A stretch of 64,000 nt of DNA from Pararhizobium sp. (GCA_017794825.1 CP051237.1:5102501-5166500); one strand, 5' to 3'; positions 25,421 to 34,159 are shown, counted from the stretch's first letter. Made by a program: numbers and translations. Notes: generated by a model not told the origin, from the sequence alone.

Positions 25421-25571
25421 GGACAAAACCCGCGAATTTTGACAATTGGCGTCTCTATAGGCGCGATGATATCGCCGGGCAAGGACGGCCGCCCGGTATG
25501 CGCCGGTCATCCCCATGCATTTATCGAACGCGTGCTTGCTCGTGCGCCGCGACAACAGGTATAAGCCCGAT

Positions 25572-27224
25572 ATGACGAAATCCATGACATTCGGCTCCAC
25601 CCACGAAGTGACGAATCAGCCGTCGCTCTACAGCGGGATCAACGCTTTCACGTCCGATCCAATGCTGAGCGAGATCGCGGCCGATCTGCCGAAGGCGTTT
25701 CGTGACGAGTTCTCGCAGATAGGCCGTTTCGCAACGTCGCCGGAGGCGCAGGAGCTGGCGCGCATCGCCAATCAGTCCACGCCCGAACTGAAACCCTATG
25801 ACGCGCGCGGAAACCGGTTCGATATCGTCGAATTTCATCCGGCTTATCATGCCCTCATGCGCCGGTCCTCCTCCATCGGGCTGCATTCTTCCGTCTGGGA
25901 AAACCGGCCGGAGGAAAAGGGCGTCGCCTATCGCGCCCGCGCCATCCGTTTTTTCCTGACCGCCGGTCTGGAATGCGGCCATCTCTGCCCCATCACCATG
26001 ACGAATGCGTCGCTCGCGTCGATCAGCGCAACGCCCGCCGTCTACAAGATGTGGGCGCCCAAGGTGCTGTCGCGCACCTATGACGCCGCCAACCGGCCGG
26101 TCGTCAACAAGAAGAGCGCGACCATCGGCATGGGCATGACCGAGAAGCAGGGCGGCACCGACGTGCGGGCCAACACCAGCTCGGCCGAGCGCGCGGGCGA
26201 GGGGGTCTATCGCCTGACCGGCCACAAATGGTTCATGTCGGCGCCGATGAGCGACGCCTTCCTGATGCTCGCTCAGACGACGGAGGGCTTGAGCTGTTTT
26301 CTCGTGCCGCGCTATCTGGAGGACGGCAATCCCAATGGGCTGCGCTTCCAGCGCCTGAAAGACAAGATCGGAAACCGCTCGAACGCCTCCAGCGAGGTGG
26401 AGTTTGTCAATTCCTACGGGTTCCTTCTGGGCGAATCGGGCAGGGGCGTGCGCACCATCCTCGAAATGGTGACGCTGACCCGCCTCGACTGCGCGCTGGC
26501 CTCGGCCGGCATTATGCGCGCGGCCGTGGCCGAAGCCGTGCATCATTGCCGGCAGCGCAAGGTTTTCGGCAAGCATCTCCTTCAGCAGCCGCTGATGACG
26601 CGGGTCATCGCCGACATGGCGCTGGACGTCGCGGCGGCCACCGCGCTCTCCATCCGTCTTGCCCGGGCCTTTGACCTGGCGGATTCCGATCCGAAGGAGG
26701 CGGCTTACGCCCGCATCATGACGCCGGTCATCAAATACTGGATCTGCAAGATGGCGCCGTCGCTGATCTACGAGGCGATGGAATGCCTCGGCGGCAGCGG
26801 CTATGTCGAGGAGCGGCCAATGGCCCGCCACTATCGCGAGGCGCCGCTCAACGCCATCTGGGAAGGCTCCGGAAACGTCATGGCGCTCGACCTGATGCGC
26901 GCCATCGGCCAGGACCCATCGAAATTCGAGGCCGTGGTCGGCGTGGTCGCCAGCGATCTCGGCGCATTTTCAAAGCGCACCGTCGACGTTCTGACGGCCG
27001 CGACCGCTCTGGTTCAGCGCGATGAGGGGGCCGCGCGCCTGCTGGTCGAGCAGCTGGCCCTGTCTGCGGCCGCCGCCGAGCTGTACAACATGGGCGCCGG
27101 ACGGATCGCCGACGCCTTCGCCGAATCCCGGCTCGCCGGCGCCTGGCGGTCAACCTACGGAATGCTCGATTCGCGCTTCGATTCCACGCAGATCGTGTCG
27201 CTGCTCTATCCGGAGGCGATATAG
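25572..27224 (+). CDS. acyl-CoA dehydrogenase, AidB-like
   Basis: A 550-residue flavoprotein of the AidB branch of acyl-CoA dehydrogenases. Motifs: LTAGLECGHLCPITMTNASL, IGMGMTEKQGGTDVRAN (flavin contact), ASSEVEFVNSYG, and the strongly AidB-like MECLGGSGYVEERPMARHYREAPLNAIWEGSGNV. AidB binds DNA in E. coli and belongs to the alkylation (Ada) response, but many homologues are simply dehydrogenases. No Ada site was recognised upstream. The start at 25572 is an ATG in the 151-bp gap shared with pyrB. Its 3' end overlaps the AEC transporter gene by 19 bases. Confidence 0.9.
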   Translation: MTKSMTFGSTHEVTNQPSLYSGINAFTSDPMLSEIAADLPKAFRDEFSQIGRFATSPEAQELARIANQSTPELKPYDARGNRFDIVEFHPAYHALMRRSSSIGLHSSVWENRPEEKGVAYRARAIRFFLTAGLECGHLCPITMTNASLASISATPAVYKMWAPKVLSRTYDAANRPVVNKKSATIGMGMTEKQGGTDVRANTSSAERAGEGVYRLTGHKWFMSAPMSDAFLMLAQTTEGLSCFLVPRYLEDGNPNGLRFQRLKDKIGNRSNASSEVEFVNSYGFLLGESGRGVRTILEMVTLTRLDCALASAGIMRAAVAEAVHHCRQRKVFGKHLLQQPLMTRVIADMALDVAAATALSIRLARAFDLADSDPKEAAYARIMTPVIKYWICKMAPSLIYEAMECLGGSGYVEERPMARHYREAPLNAIWEGSGNVMALDLMRAIGQDPSKFEAVVGVVASDLGAFSKRTVDVLTAATALVQRDEGAARLLVEQLALSAAAAELYNMGAGRIADAFAESRLAGAWRSTYGMLDSRFDSTQIVSLLYPEAI

Positions 27225-28144
27225 GTCGCCAGGTACAGAATGAGCGGGATCGTCAGGAATGACGCAACCGTCTGCAGCGTTGCGATAGTGGCGTAGAGTT
27301 GGGCGTCGCTGCCCATCTGCTTGGCGAGCAGATAGCCGTTCATGGCGGTCGGCACGCTGCCTATCAGCGCCAGCAATATCAGCTCGTTGCCGCGCAATCC
27401 GGCGGCAAGGCATGTTGCGATCATCACCAGCGGATAAACCAGCAGCTTGGCCCCGACCGCGACCAGCGTTAACGGCCGGGGCCGCACCGTGTCGCGGATG
27501 CGCAACGCTGCGCCGACCAGGATCAGCCCCATGCCGAGTGCGGATGCGGAGACCATTTCCAGGGATTTTTCCACCGGCTCGTAAATGCGCAGCCCGATAT
27601 ATTGCAGCGTTACGCCGGCTAAGGCTGCGATGATCAGCGGATTGGTGATCAGTCGGCGAAGGAATGTTGCAAAGTTGCGGTTTGACGCGTTGAACCAGAC
27701 GAGCGTCGCCACATTGATACAGTTGATGGGCAGGATGATCAGCGCCATCACCAGCGCCGTCAAAGCCATTCCTTCCTGGCCGAACAGCTTGTCCGAAATG
27801 GCGAGAGCCACAAAGCTGTTCCACCGCGTGGTGGTCTGGAATATCGCCGTATACTTTGCGGCCGATACGCCGTTGGCCCGCAGCGCCGGCCACAGCGCAT
27901 AGGCCAGCGCAAACATCACGGTGATGCATGAAAGCGCGCCGATGGCGACCTTCGTCAACTCCATGCCGCTGAAATCGGCGCGATAGAGCGTCAGGAAAAG
28001 CAGGCAGGGAAACAGCACGAAATAGCCGATTTCCTCAAGCCCGTGCCACACGCCGCGATCGACCAGCGGCGTGCGCTTGAGCACGATGCCGAGGACGATG
28101 AGCAGGAATATGGGCAGACTGCTTTCGAATATCGCGATCATCAC
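27206..28144 (-). CDS. AEC family transporter
   Basis: A 312-residue membrane protein of the auxin efflux carrier (AEC/MdcF) family, with about ten transmembrane helices in the 5+5 arrangement (first helix IFESSLPIFLLIVLGIVLKR; re-entrant-type segments such as SALGMGLILVGAALRI in the middle). AEC proteins export or import organic acids such as malate and malonate. The substrate is not evident. It converges on the acyl-CoA dehydrogenase gene with a short 3' overlap. Confidence 0.9.
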   Translation of the reverse strand: MMIAIFESSLPIFLLIVLGIVLKRTPLVDRGVWHGLEEIGYFVLFPCLLFLTLYRADFSGMELTKVAIGALSCITVMFALAYALWPALRANGVSAAKYTAIFQTTTRWNSFVALAISDKLFGQEGMALTALVMALIILPINCINVATLVWFNASNRNFATFLRRLITNPLIIAALAGVTLQYIGLRIYEPVEKSLEMVSASALGMGLILVGAALRIRDTVRPRPLTLVAVGAKLLVYPLVMIATCLAAGLRGNELILLALIGSVPTAMNGYLLAKQMGSDAQLYATIATLQTVASFLTIPLILYLATYIASG

Positions 28145-28339
28145 GGAACGTCTGTTGTAAGACCTCGATGGTGATAGACCTTCGGCGAACCTGCGGCAAG
28201 CTGGCGGGCTCCCTGGTCCGAAATCCCTCGCGCGGCCATGTGGATATTAACCTTAACAAATGGTTTACGTTGCTTTCGCCGCTGAAGTTTCAGAGGTTGC
28301 GACGACGAGACGAGGGAAGGGTGTGGACCGGCGATTGCG

Positions 28340-28669
28340 ATGAAATGGTTTTTGATCTTGTGGTTCGTGCCTGTGTCGCTGATTTCAGCCTGGTATGGTC
28401 TGTCCTACTACGATCTGAATTTCGGCGTGTTCATGCTGACGCGGGACGTGCATGACCTCGTTTTCAAGATCTATGGTGATATTCTGGGCATACCGCCGGA
28501 AGACATTCCGCCGCTCCTGCTGCGCGCGCTGATCGTCGATTCCATGATCGTGATGGCGATCGTCGCCTTTCGTTACCGAAAGAAGATAGCCGCCTGGGTA
28601 AGGGAAAGGCGTTCCGGTTATTCCGAAGAGCCTCGCGAGGCGGAAGAAAGCCTGTCGAGCGCGCCCTGA
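28340..28669 (+). CDS. DUF6105-type small membrane protein
   Basis: A 109-residue protein with two hydrophobic helices (FLILWFVPVSLISAWYGLSYY and LRALIVDSMIVMAIVAF) around the conserved stretch NFGVFMLTRDVHDLVFKIYGDILGI, which I recognise as the rhizobial DUF6105 family. The C terminus is basic then acidic and cytosolic. Function unknown. Its 3' end overlaps the convergent ruvX gene by 52 bases. Confidence 0.85.
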   Translation: MKWFLILWFVPVSLISAWYGLSYYDLNFGVFMLTRDVHDLVFKIYGDILGIPPEDIPPLLLRALIVDSMIVMAIVAFRYRKKIAAWVRERRSGYSEEPREAEESLSSAP

Positions 28670-29100
28670 AGAATGAAGGCGGCCGCGGCGGAGTCGATTC
28701 GCTCTGTCCTTTTCTTTCGCGACACATCCATCTCGATGAGCGCGCGCTCGGCGGCGACCGTCGACAGCCGTTCGTCCCAGAATGCGAATGGCGTCTCGGT
28801 TATGCTTGCCATGTTACGCACGAAGGCGCGGGTCGCCTGGGCGCGCGGTCCCTCTGATCCGTCCATGTTGACCGGCAGGCCGATGACGCATCCGCCGACA
28901 TTTTCCTGCACGAGCCGTTCCATCAACAGGCCGGCGTCAATGGTGAATTTCTTGCGTCGCAGAACCTCGCGGGGCGTCGCCAGCGTCAGGCCGAGATCGC
29001 TGATCGCGACGCCAATCGTTTTCGTTCCGAGGTCGAGCCCGGCGAGCACCTTGCCCTTTTGAAGGCCTGCGGCCAGTTCTTCGAGTGTCACTACGGGCAT
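28618..29100 (-). CDS. ruvX: putative pre-16S rRNA nuclease / Holliday junction resolvase-like YqgF
   Basis: A 160-residue RNase H-fold protein. The first strand AGLDLGTKTIGVAISD carries the catalytic Asp; the second acidic site is in FWDERLSTVAAERAL, and the final one in RIDSAAAAFILQ. YqgF homologues trim 16S rRNA ends and were earlier named RuvX. The ATG at 29100 is preferred; a TTG at 29127 would add nine residues. In Rhizobiales the gene commonly neighbours gatC-gatA, and here an insertion of several genes separates them. Confidence 0.92.
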   Translation of the reverse strand: MPVVTLEELAAGLQKGKVLAGLDLGTKTIGVAISDLGLTLATPREVLRRKKFTIDAGLLMERLVQENVGGCVIGLPVNMDGSEGPRAQATRAFVRNMASITETPFAFWDERLSTVAAERALIEMDVSRKKRTERIDSAAAAFILQGALDRLSSASRGSSE

Positions 29101-29208
29101 GTCCGCGCCGATCAAAAACTTTTGCAATCGGTCCTTTTCAGGACGCGGGACAATCCATAAGCTGCTTCGCAGAATAATGCGACCAAAACCCTACGGGAGG
29201 CGACAGAC

Positions 29209-29916
29209 ATGAAACTGCAATGGTTCGGACATTCCGCATTTCGCATCGAAATCGGAGGCGCGACGATCCTGATCGACCCGTTCTTCACCGGCAATCCGAG
29301 CTTTGAGGGGCAGAGCGCCGCGGCCGCGGCCGAAGGCGTCACCCATATCGTGCTGACCCATGGCCATGGCGACCATATCGGCGACACGCCGGCGATCGCC
29401 CGGGAAACCGGGGCCACCGTGATCGCCAACTACGACCTGTGCATGTGGCTCGGCAAGCATCACGGACTCGAAAAGATCGATCCGACCAACACCGGCGGAA
29501 CAGTCCACCATGACGGTTTCACCGTCACCTATGTCAACGCGCTGCATTCGTCCGCGATGATCACCGAAGACGGCGTCTCCCACGCGCTCGGCAATCCCAA
29601 TGGTCTGGTGCTGCATTTCGACGACGCGCCCACCCTCTATCACATGGGCGACACGGACATTTTCTCCGACATGGCGCTCATCAACGAGCTGCACCAGCCG
29701 GAGATCGGCATTGTGCCGATCGGCGACCGCTTCACCATGGGCGGCGCCGTGGCGGCGCTCGCCTGCCGGCGCTATTTCGACTTTTCCACGATCATTCCAT
29801 GCCACTACGGCACGTTCCCGATCCTCGACCAGAACGCAGAGAAGTTTCTTAAGGCGATGGAAGGCGACGCGGACAAGGTCAAGACGCCGGCGGTCGGCGA
29901 TGTTCTCGACCTCTAG
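29209..29916 (+). CDS. metal-dependent hydrolase, UPF0173 family (MBL fold)
   Basis: A 235-residue metallo-beta-lactamase-fold protein of the UPF0173/YtkL family. The N terminus MKLQWFGHSAFRIEIGG, the metal motif LTHGHGDHIGD, the later YHMGDTDIFSDM and IIPCHYGTFPILDQ are family hallmarks and supply all metal ligands. GGGAGG lies upstream of the ATG. The physiological substrate is unknown. The methyltransferase gene begins two bases after its stop, so the two are co-transcribed. Confidence 0.94.
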   Translation: MKLQWFGHSAFRIEIGGATILIDPFFTGNPSFEGQSAAAAAEGVTHIVLTHGHGDHIGDTPAIARETGATVIANYDLCMWLGKHHGLEKIDPTNTGGTVHHDGFTVTYVNALHSSAMITEDGVSHALGNPNGLVLHFDDAPTLYHMGDTDIFSDMALINELHQPEIGIVPIGDRFTMGGAVAALACRRYFDFSTIIPCHYGTFPILDQNAEKFLKAMEGDADKVKTPAVGDVLDL

Positions 29917-29918
29917 CA

Positions 29919-30698
29919 ATGCGCTACGTCATCGCCAACGACAGCGAGGAAGAGCGAACGCGCCTTCGGCTGCTGTCGGATTTGACCGACCCGTACACCT
30001 GCTATCGCCTGGAAACGATCGGAGTTCAGCCTGGTTGGCGGTGCCTGGAAATCGGCGCAGGTCTCGGCACGGTTTCGACCTGGCTCGCGGACAGGGTCGG
30101 GGCGGACGGCGAGGTCGTCTGCACCGATCTGCAGACGAAGTTTCTCGAGGCTATTGACCATCCGCACATCCGCGTGGAACAGCTCGACATCTTGCGTGAG
30201 CCGCAGCGCCATGGCGTCTTTGATCTCGCGGTCGCGCGCAATGTGCATCACCACATTCCCGACAGGTTGGCGGCGATGCGCAATCTCGTCGAAATGGTCA
30301 AACCCGGCGGGCACATCCTCTGCGTCGAACCTGATCTGCATCCGGCCATGGCGGATTTCCACCCCGTCTGGCGGCGCGCCTTCGAGGCGTTCCGGCAATG
30401 GGGTGAGCAGCACGACATAGATCTCTTCACAGGTCGCCGCCTACCGCATGAGCTTGCCGTGGCTGGCCTCGAAATTGTCTCGGCGCGCGGCGAGACGGCG
30501 CTGTTTTCGGGCGGCGAGGGCGGCGATCCCGCTGTAGAGCTCTACCGCCGTAGCCTGGACCTCATCATGGACGATCTCGTTGCGATGGGCTTCCTGTCGC
30601 AAGCCGACGGCGACGAGGTCTATCGCCTGCTTGACAGCGGGAAAGCCTGGCTGATGAATTTCTGCTTCTTCGCGACCCACGCCCGCAAGCCGGGGTAG
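29919..30698 (+). CDS. class I SAM-dependent methyltransferase
   Basis: A 259-residue Rossmann-fold methyltransferase. Motif I is RCLEIGAGLGTVSTWLADRVG, the post-I acidic residue is in VVCTDLQTKFL, and motif II/III are FDLAVARNVHHHIPDR and MVKPGGHILCVEPD. It resembles small-molecule or UbiE-like methyltransferases; the acceptor cannot be inferred. Only two bases separate it from the UPF0173 gene. It converges on the DUF922 gene. Confidence 0.88.
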   Translation: MRYVIANDSEEERTRLRLLSDLTDPYTCYRLETIGVQPGWRCLEIGAGLGTVSTWLADRVGADGEVVCTDLQTKFLEAIDHPHIRVEQLDILREPQRHGVFDLAVARNVHHHIPDRLAAMRNLVEMVKPGGHILCVEPDLHPAMADFHPVWRRAFEAFRQWGEQHDIDLFTGRRLPHELAVAGLEIVSARGETALFSGGEGGDPAVELYRRSLDLIMDDLVAMGFLSQADGDEVYRLLDSGKAWLMNFCFFATHARKPG

Positions 30699-30709
30699 AC
30701 GGCTACCTT

Positions 30710-31303
30710 CTACGGTCCGTTGACGAGCGAAAGAATGAGCTGCTGCACATTGCCGCCGTTGGCCATCTCCGCCTCCTCGAAGGCGCGGTTGCGCGTCTTG
30801 TAGCGGATGAAAGCGGCTTTGAGCGGTGTCTGGATGGCGTCGCGGATCGCCTTGCAGTTCGGATCGTTCGGCTGCCGGAAGCCGACGGTCGTGTCGTAGA
30901 TCTCCTGAGCCATTTCGGCCACGTATTGGCCGTGAACGGCCTCGTGCGCGCGAATACCGTCGATGAAGACGCGCCAGCGCTGGGCGACGTCCGCCGGCAG
31001 TTTTTGCGACGGTTTGGGCAGCGTATAGGTGATCGTCAGGAAGGAACGCGCGGCTTCAAGAACGCAGTCGTTTCCGTCGCGCACATAGTCGCGGCCCCAT
31101 TTCAGATCGAAATCGGTCTTGGCGATGGCGCTCGACGCGCCGCCGCGCAACAGCGGTCCGTTTGCGCCCATCGACTGGTAGAGCGCAATGCCGGTCGCGC
31201 CCGAAACCGCGTAGGTCTTTTCCACGAATTTCGGCTTGACTTCGCCGGCGAGCGCCGGCGCGGCGAGAGCCAAAAGCGTTGCGGCGAGCGCAAAAACACG
31301 CAT
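30710..31303 (-). CDS. secreted DUF922 putative zinc protease
   Basis: A 197-residue protein with a Sec signal peptide (MRVFALAATLLALAAPALA). The mature part carries the zincin motif HEAVH in IDGIRAHEAVHGQYVAEM, typical of the DUF922 family of predicted secreted Zn-dependent proteases, and two Cys pairs (NDCVLEA, NCKAIRD). AAGGAAACGGA precedes the ATG at 31303. It overlaps the 3' part of the VOC reading frame by 248 bases, which is unusual (see findings). Confidence 0.86.
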   Translation of the reverse strand: MRVFALAATLLALAAPALAGEVKPKFVEKTYAVSGATGIALYQSMGANGPLLRGGASSAIAKTDFDLKWGRDYVRDGNDCVLEAARSFLTITYTLPKPSQKLPADVAQRWRVFIDGIRAHEAVHGQYVAEMAQEIYDTTVGFRQPNDPNCKAIRDAIQTPLKAAFIRYKTRNRAFEEAEMANGGNVQQLILSLVNGP

Positions 31304-31790
31304 TATTTCCGTTTCCTTGCTGGCGCCATGTCTCAAAGTCGCGTTGCCCGCTTTTTCCGAGTTCCTCGGCAAGCCCGATCAGAAGCCCGCCTGGCCCGCG
31401 TATATAGCAGAGCCGGTAGGCATTTTCATAGCGAACGACATCGCCGACGGGCGCCGCGCCGCGTTTTTCGAGTTTCTCAAGCGTTGCGTCGATATCGTCA
31501 ACGGTGAACATTACACGCAGATAGCCCAGAGCGTTTACCGGAGCGTTTCGATGATCGTCGACGGCGACGGGCGTGATGTAGCGGCACAGTTCCAGCCGGC
31601 CGTAACCGTCTGGCGCACGCATCATGGCGATCTCCACGCGCTGGCTTGACAATCCAGTCACCCGTCCGGCCCATTCGCCTTCGACTACGCCGCGTCCTTC
31701 GAGTTCGAGGCCCAACTCGGTGAAAAAGTCGATCGACTCTTCGAGGTCGTCGACGACGATGCCCGTATTGTCTATCCGTTTAAGCGCCAT
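31056..31790 (-). CDS. VOC/glyoxalase family protein with run-on C terminus
   Basis: Residues 1 to about 145 are a normal VOC (glyoxalase/bleomycin-resistance-type) protein: MALKRIDNTGIVVDDLEESIDFF, RVEIAMMRAPDG, RLELCRYITP, LRVMFTVDDIDATLEKL and the ending GGLLIGLAEELG. VOC proteins of this length normally stop about there. Here the frame runs on for about 95 Arg-rich residues that coincide with the start of the DUF922 gene in another frame. The family stop has apparently been lost, or the sequence has an error. The functional part is the first 145 residues. Confidence 0.75.
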   Translation of the reverse strand: MALKRIDNTGIVVDDLEESIDFFTELGLELEGRGVVEGEWAGRVTGLSSQRVEIAMMRAPDGYGRLELCRYITPVAVDDHRNAPVNALGYLRVMFTVDDIDATLEKLEKRGAAPVGDVVRYENAYRLCYIRGPGGLLIGLAEELGKSGQRDFETWRQQGNGNNACFCARRNAFGSRRAGARRRSQAEIRGKDLRGFGRDRHCALPVDGRKRTAVARRRVERHRQDRFRSEMGPRLCARRKRLRS

Positions 31791-31933
31791 GGCGAGTTAC
31801 CCCTCCCGCGTGTCGTCAGCATTCGCCGCGCACTTCCAATGTTTCGCGTGACCCTGTCAATCCGTTGCAACAATGCTAGGCTGCGCGCGAGTCCTCATCG
31901 CGGACACTATGGAACGGGGCAGGGAGCACCGGA

Positions 31934-33100
31934 TTGACCGACGCCGAAAGGCCTACCTTCTACGAGTTTTTCGCCGGCGGCGGAATGGCGCGCGCGGGTC
32001 TGGGCGATGGCTGGCGGTGCCTCTTCGCCAATGATTTCGACGCCAGGAAGGCGGCGGCCTACCGCGCCAACTGGGAAAGCGGCGCTCAGTCAGTGCTTCA
32101 GGTCGGCGACATCCGCGCCGTCGAAACGAGCCAGCTGCCAGGCGTCGCCGATCTCGCCTGGGCATCCTTTCCCTGTCAGGATCTGTCGCTTGCCGGCGGC
32201 GGCGCAGGTCTCGGCGGCGCGCGCTCCGGCGCGTTCTATCCGTTCTGGGACATCGTGAAACGGCTGTCGACGGAAGGTCGCGCGCCGCGCATCATCGCGC
32301 TCGAAAACGTCACCGGCGCGCTCACCAGCCATGGCGGCGCGGATTTCGAAGCCATTTGCCGGGCTTTTGCCGACAACGGCTATCGCTACGGCGCTCTGAT
32401 TATCGACGCCGCGCTGTTCGTGCCGCAGTCCCGGCCGCGTCTGTTCGTCATCGGCGTTCGCCATGACGTCCCGGTGGGCGCGGCGCATGTCTGCGCCAGC
32501 CCGGTCGATCCTTTCCACACGCGCGCCCTTCAGGCCGCCTGCGCCCGCCTTGGCGAGCGCGCAAAAGCCGGCTGGCTGTGGTGGAGCCTGCCGGCGCCGC
32601 CGCGTCGTAACACCGTCTTTGCCGATGTCATCGAGGAAGACCTGCAGAGCGTACGCTGGCACGCCCCATCCGAAACGACAAGGATCCTCGGTCAGATGTC
32701 GTCCGCAAACCGCGCCAAGGTGGACGCCGCGCAAAAGGCAGGGCGGCGCATGGTCGGCGCTGTCTATCGGCGCACCCGCGTCGAAAACGGCGAGAAGCGC
32801 CAGCGCGCGGAGGTGCGTTTCGATGATCTGGCTGGCTGCCTGCGCACGCCGGCCGGGGGCTCTTCGCGCCAGCTTATCCTGGTCGTCGATGGCGATCGCA
32901 TCCGCTCGCGTCTGATTTCCTCGCGCGAGACCGCGCGTCTCATGGGGCTCGACGAGGCGTACGCGCTGCCGCGAAACTACAACGAGGCCTATCACCTCAC
33001 CGGCGACGGCGTCGCCGCGCCGGTCGTCAGGCATCTGGCTCAGCATCTCATGGAACCGCTTCTTGGGCGCTGTCTGTCCGGCGCCGTCGCGGCCGCGTGA
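31934..33100 (+). CDS. DNA (cytosine-5-)-methyltransferase
   Basis: A 388-residue C5-MTase. Motifs in order: I (FYEFFAGGGMARAGL), IV with the catalytic Cys (ASFPCQDLSLAGGG), VI (IIALENVTGAL), VIII (FVPQSRPRLFVIGVR), then the target-recognition region and motif IX/X (RLISSRETARLMGL; GDGVAAPVVRHLAQHL). The start is a TTG preceded by AGGGAG; there is no better ATG. The next gene is a Vsr endonuclease overlapping by four bases (GTGA). No cognate restriction enzyme is adjacent, so it may be a solitary methylase. Confidence 0.92.
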   Translation: MTDAERPTFYEFFAGGGMARAGLGDGWRCLFANDFDARKAAAYRANWESGAQSVLQVGDIRAVETSQLPGVADLAWASFPCQDLSLAGGGAGLGGARSGAFYPFWDIVKRLSTEGRAPRIIALENVTGALTSHGGADFEAICRAFADNGYRYGALIIDAALFVPQSRPRLFVIGVRHDVPVGAAHVCASPVDPFHTRALQAACARLGERAKAGWLWWSLPAPPRRNTVFADVIEEDLQSVRWHAPSETTRILGQMSSANRAKVDAAQKAGRRMVGAVYRRTRVENGEKRQRAEVRFDDLAGCLRTPAGGSSRQLILVVDGDRIRSRLISSRETARLMGLDEAYALPRNYNEAYHLTGDGVAAPVVRHLAQHLMEPLLGRCLSGAVAAA

Positions 33101-33513
33101 AAACGGCCCAGACCACGGACCCTGCGCGCAGCGCCGTCATGCGCGCCGTCAAGTCGCGCGACACAACGCCGGAAATGGTCGTGCGCCGCATTGTCCATGC
33201 GCTCGGCTTCCGATACCGCCTGCACCGGCGCGATCTGCCCGGCGCCCCGGACCTCGTCTTTCCCGGCCGCCGCAAGGTGGTCTTCGTGCATGGCTGCTTC
33301 TGGCATGGCCATGATTGCCCGCGCGGCGCGCGGGCGCCGAAGACCAACGCCGACTACTGGCGCGCGAAGATCGCCCGCAACGTTGCGCGCGACGCCCGCA
33401 ACGCGCAGGCGCTCAGCGACGCCGGCTGGCGGGTGCTTGTTGTCTGGGAGTGCGAAACCCAGAAAGGCAAACGCGCCGCCCTGGAGGCGAAGCTGAAGGC
33501 GTTTCTGGGGTAA
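33097..33513 (+). CDS. vsr: very short patch repair endonuclease Vsr
   Basis: A 138-residue Vsr endonuclease, which nicks at T:G mismatches created by deamination of 5-methylcytosine. Family landmarks: RAVKSRDTTPEMVVRRIVHALGFRYRLH, DLPGAPDLVFPGRRKVVFVHGCFWHGHDC and DAGWRVLVVWECE, containing the catalytic Asp and His residues. The GTG start overlaps the methyltransferase stop, so its expression is coupled to the enzyme that makes the mutagenic base. Confidence 0.94.
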   Translation: MKTAQTTDPARSAVMRAVKSRDTTPEMVVRRIVHALGFRYRLHRRDLPGAPDLVFPGRRKVVFVHGCFWHGHDCPRGARAPKTNADYWRAKIARNVARDARNAQALSDAGWRVLVVWECETQKGKRAALEAKLKAFLG

Positions 33514-33533
33514 TAGGGCCAGGCTCGGACAGT

Positions 33534-33589
33534 GTTTCGATTGTTTCCGACGTTCTGCGGATCCGAAACAATTGAGACATTCGGCGACA
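33534..33589. promoter_or_regulatory. paired GTNTC-N4-GTNTC boxes before a secreted protein gene
   Basis: GTTTCGATTGTTTC at 33534-33547, and its near complement GAAACAATTGAGAC at 33565-33578, form a 14-bp imperfect inverted pair. Each arm is itself a direct repeat of GTNTC spaced by four bases. The second arm plus its flank (33565-33589) recurs with 22 of 25 bases identical at 34125-34149. No T-run follows, so a terminator is unlikely. The direct-repeat form suits an OmpR-type regulator; binding is inferred. Confidence 0.45.
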
Positions 33590-33690
33590 TCATTCCCATA
33601 CATGCCCCAGTCAGATTTCCCCCCATAGGAAACAGCCGGCCGCGGTGGTCGGACACTCCTCTAAATCCTGATTGGAAAGGAAACCTGACA

Positions 33691-34017
33691 ATGAGTAACC
33701 TGACACGTATCGCCGGCGTCGCCGGCCTGTTTACCGCAGCCGCCATCGCCGCAACGGCGCTGGGCGCCGCCCCTGCTTCGGCCTATGAGTGCAAGGGCAG
33801 TCACCATTACCAGACCGGCGCAGGCAATCATCCCCAGGCGACTGTCGCCCAGATGATCGCCAAGAAGAGCTGGACCGGCAAGATCAAGAGCGAATACGGC
33901 CTGTCCTGGTCGGTATGGGACATTGCCAAGGGCAAGCAGGTCACCTGTACGCCTGCCGGCGGCGGACAGACGATCTGCGTCGCCCGCGCGCGGCCCTGCA
34001 ACTACGTCACCGGTTAA
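33691..34017 (+). CDS. small secreted protein, unknown function
   Basis: A 108-residue protein with a clear Sec signal peptide (MSNLTRIAGVAGLFTAAAIA, cleavage after ASA at about residue 31). The mature part is about 75 residues with four Cys (ECKG, TCTP, TICVA, PCNY), suggesting two disulfides, and ends RARPCNYVTG. GGAAAGGAAAC precedes the ATG. I do not recognise the family. It is flanked on both sides by the repeated GTNTC boxes and followed by the histidine kinase operon, so it may be a target or periplasmic partner of that system. Confidence 0.75.
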   Translation: MSNLTRIAGVAGLFTAAAIAATALGAAPASAYECKGSHHYQTGAGNHPQATVAQMIAKKSWTGKIKSEYGLSWSVWDIAKGKQVTCTPAGGGQTICVARARPCNYVTG

Positions 34018-34124
34018 CAGATGATCCGTGGCTGAGAGCAATGACAAGGCGCATCCTGCCGGCGACCGGAGTGCATCCGGTTCGCCGGCGATGCCTGTTT
34101 GCATGCGCGGGGATGCGCAGGCCT

Positions 34125-34149
34125 GATACAATTGATACATTCGGCGATA
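34125..34149 (+). promoter_or_regulatory. GTNTC-N4-GTNTC box before the histidine kinase
   Basis: GATACAATTGATAC followed by ATTCGGCGATA; read on the other strand it is GTATC-AATT-GTATC, a direct repeat. It matches 33565-33589 at 22 of 25 positions. It lies just upstream of the kinase gene, so the encoded OmpR-type regulator could bind it. Confidence 0.45.
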
Positions 34150-34159
34150 CCGAACAGAT

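Noticed and set aside
24486..25445. N-terminal extension of the dihydroorotase-like frame
   Set aside because: Antisense-like reading over pyrB; the GTG at 24485 overlaps the pyrB stop and gives normal family length.
33514..33600. Terminator after vsr
   Set aside because: The 14-bp inverted pair has no T-run and a half of it recurs upstream of the kinase, so a protein site is more likely.
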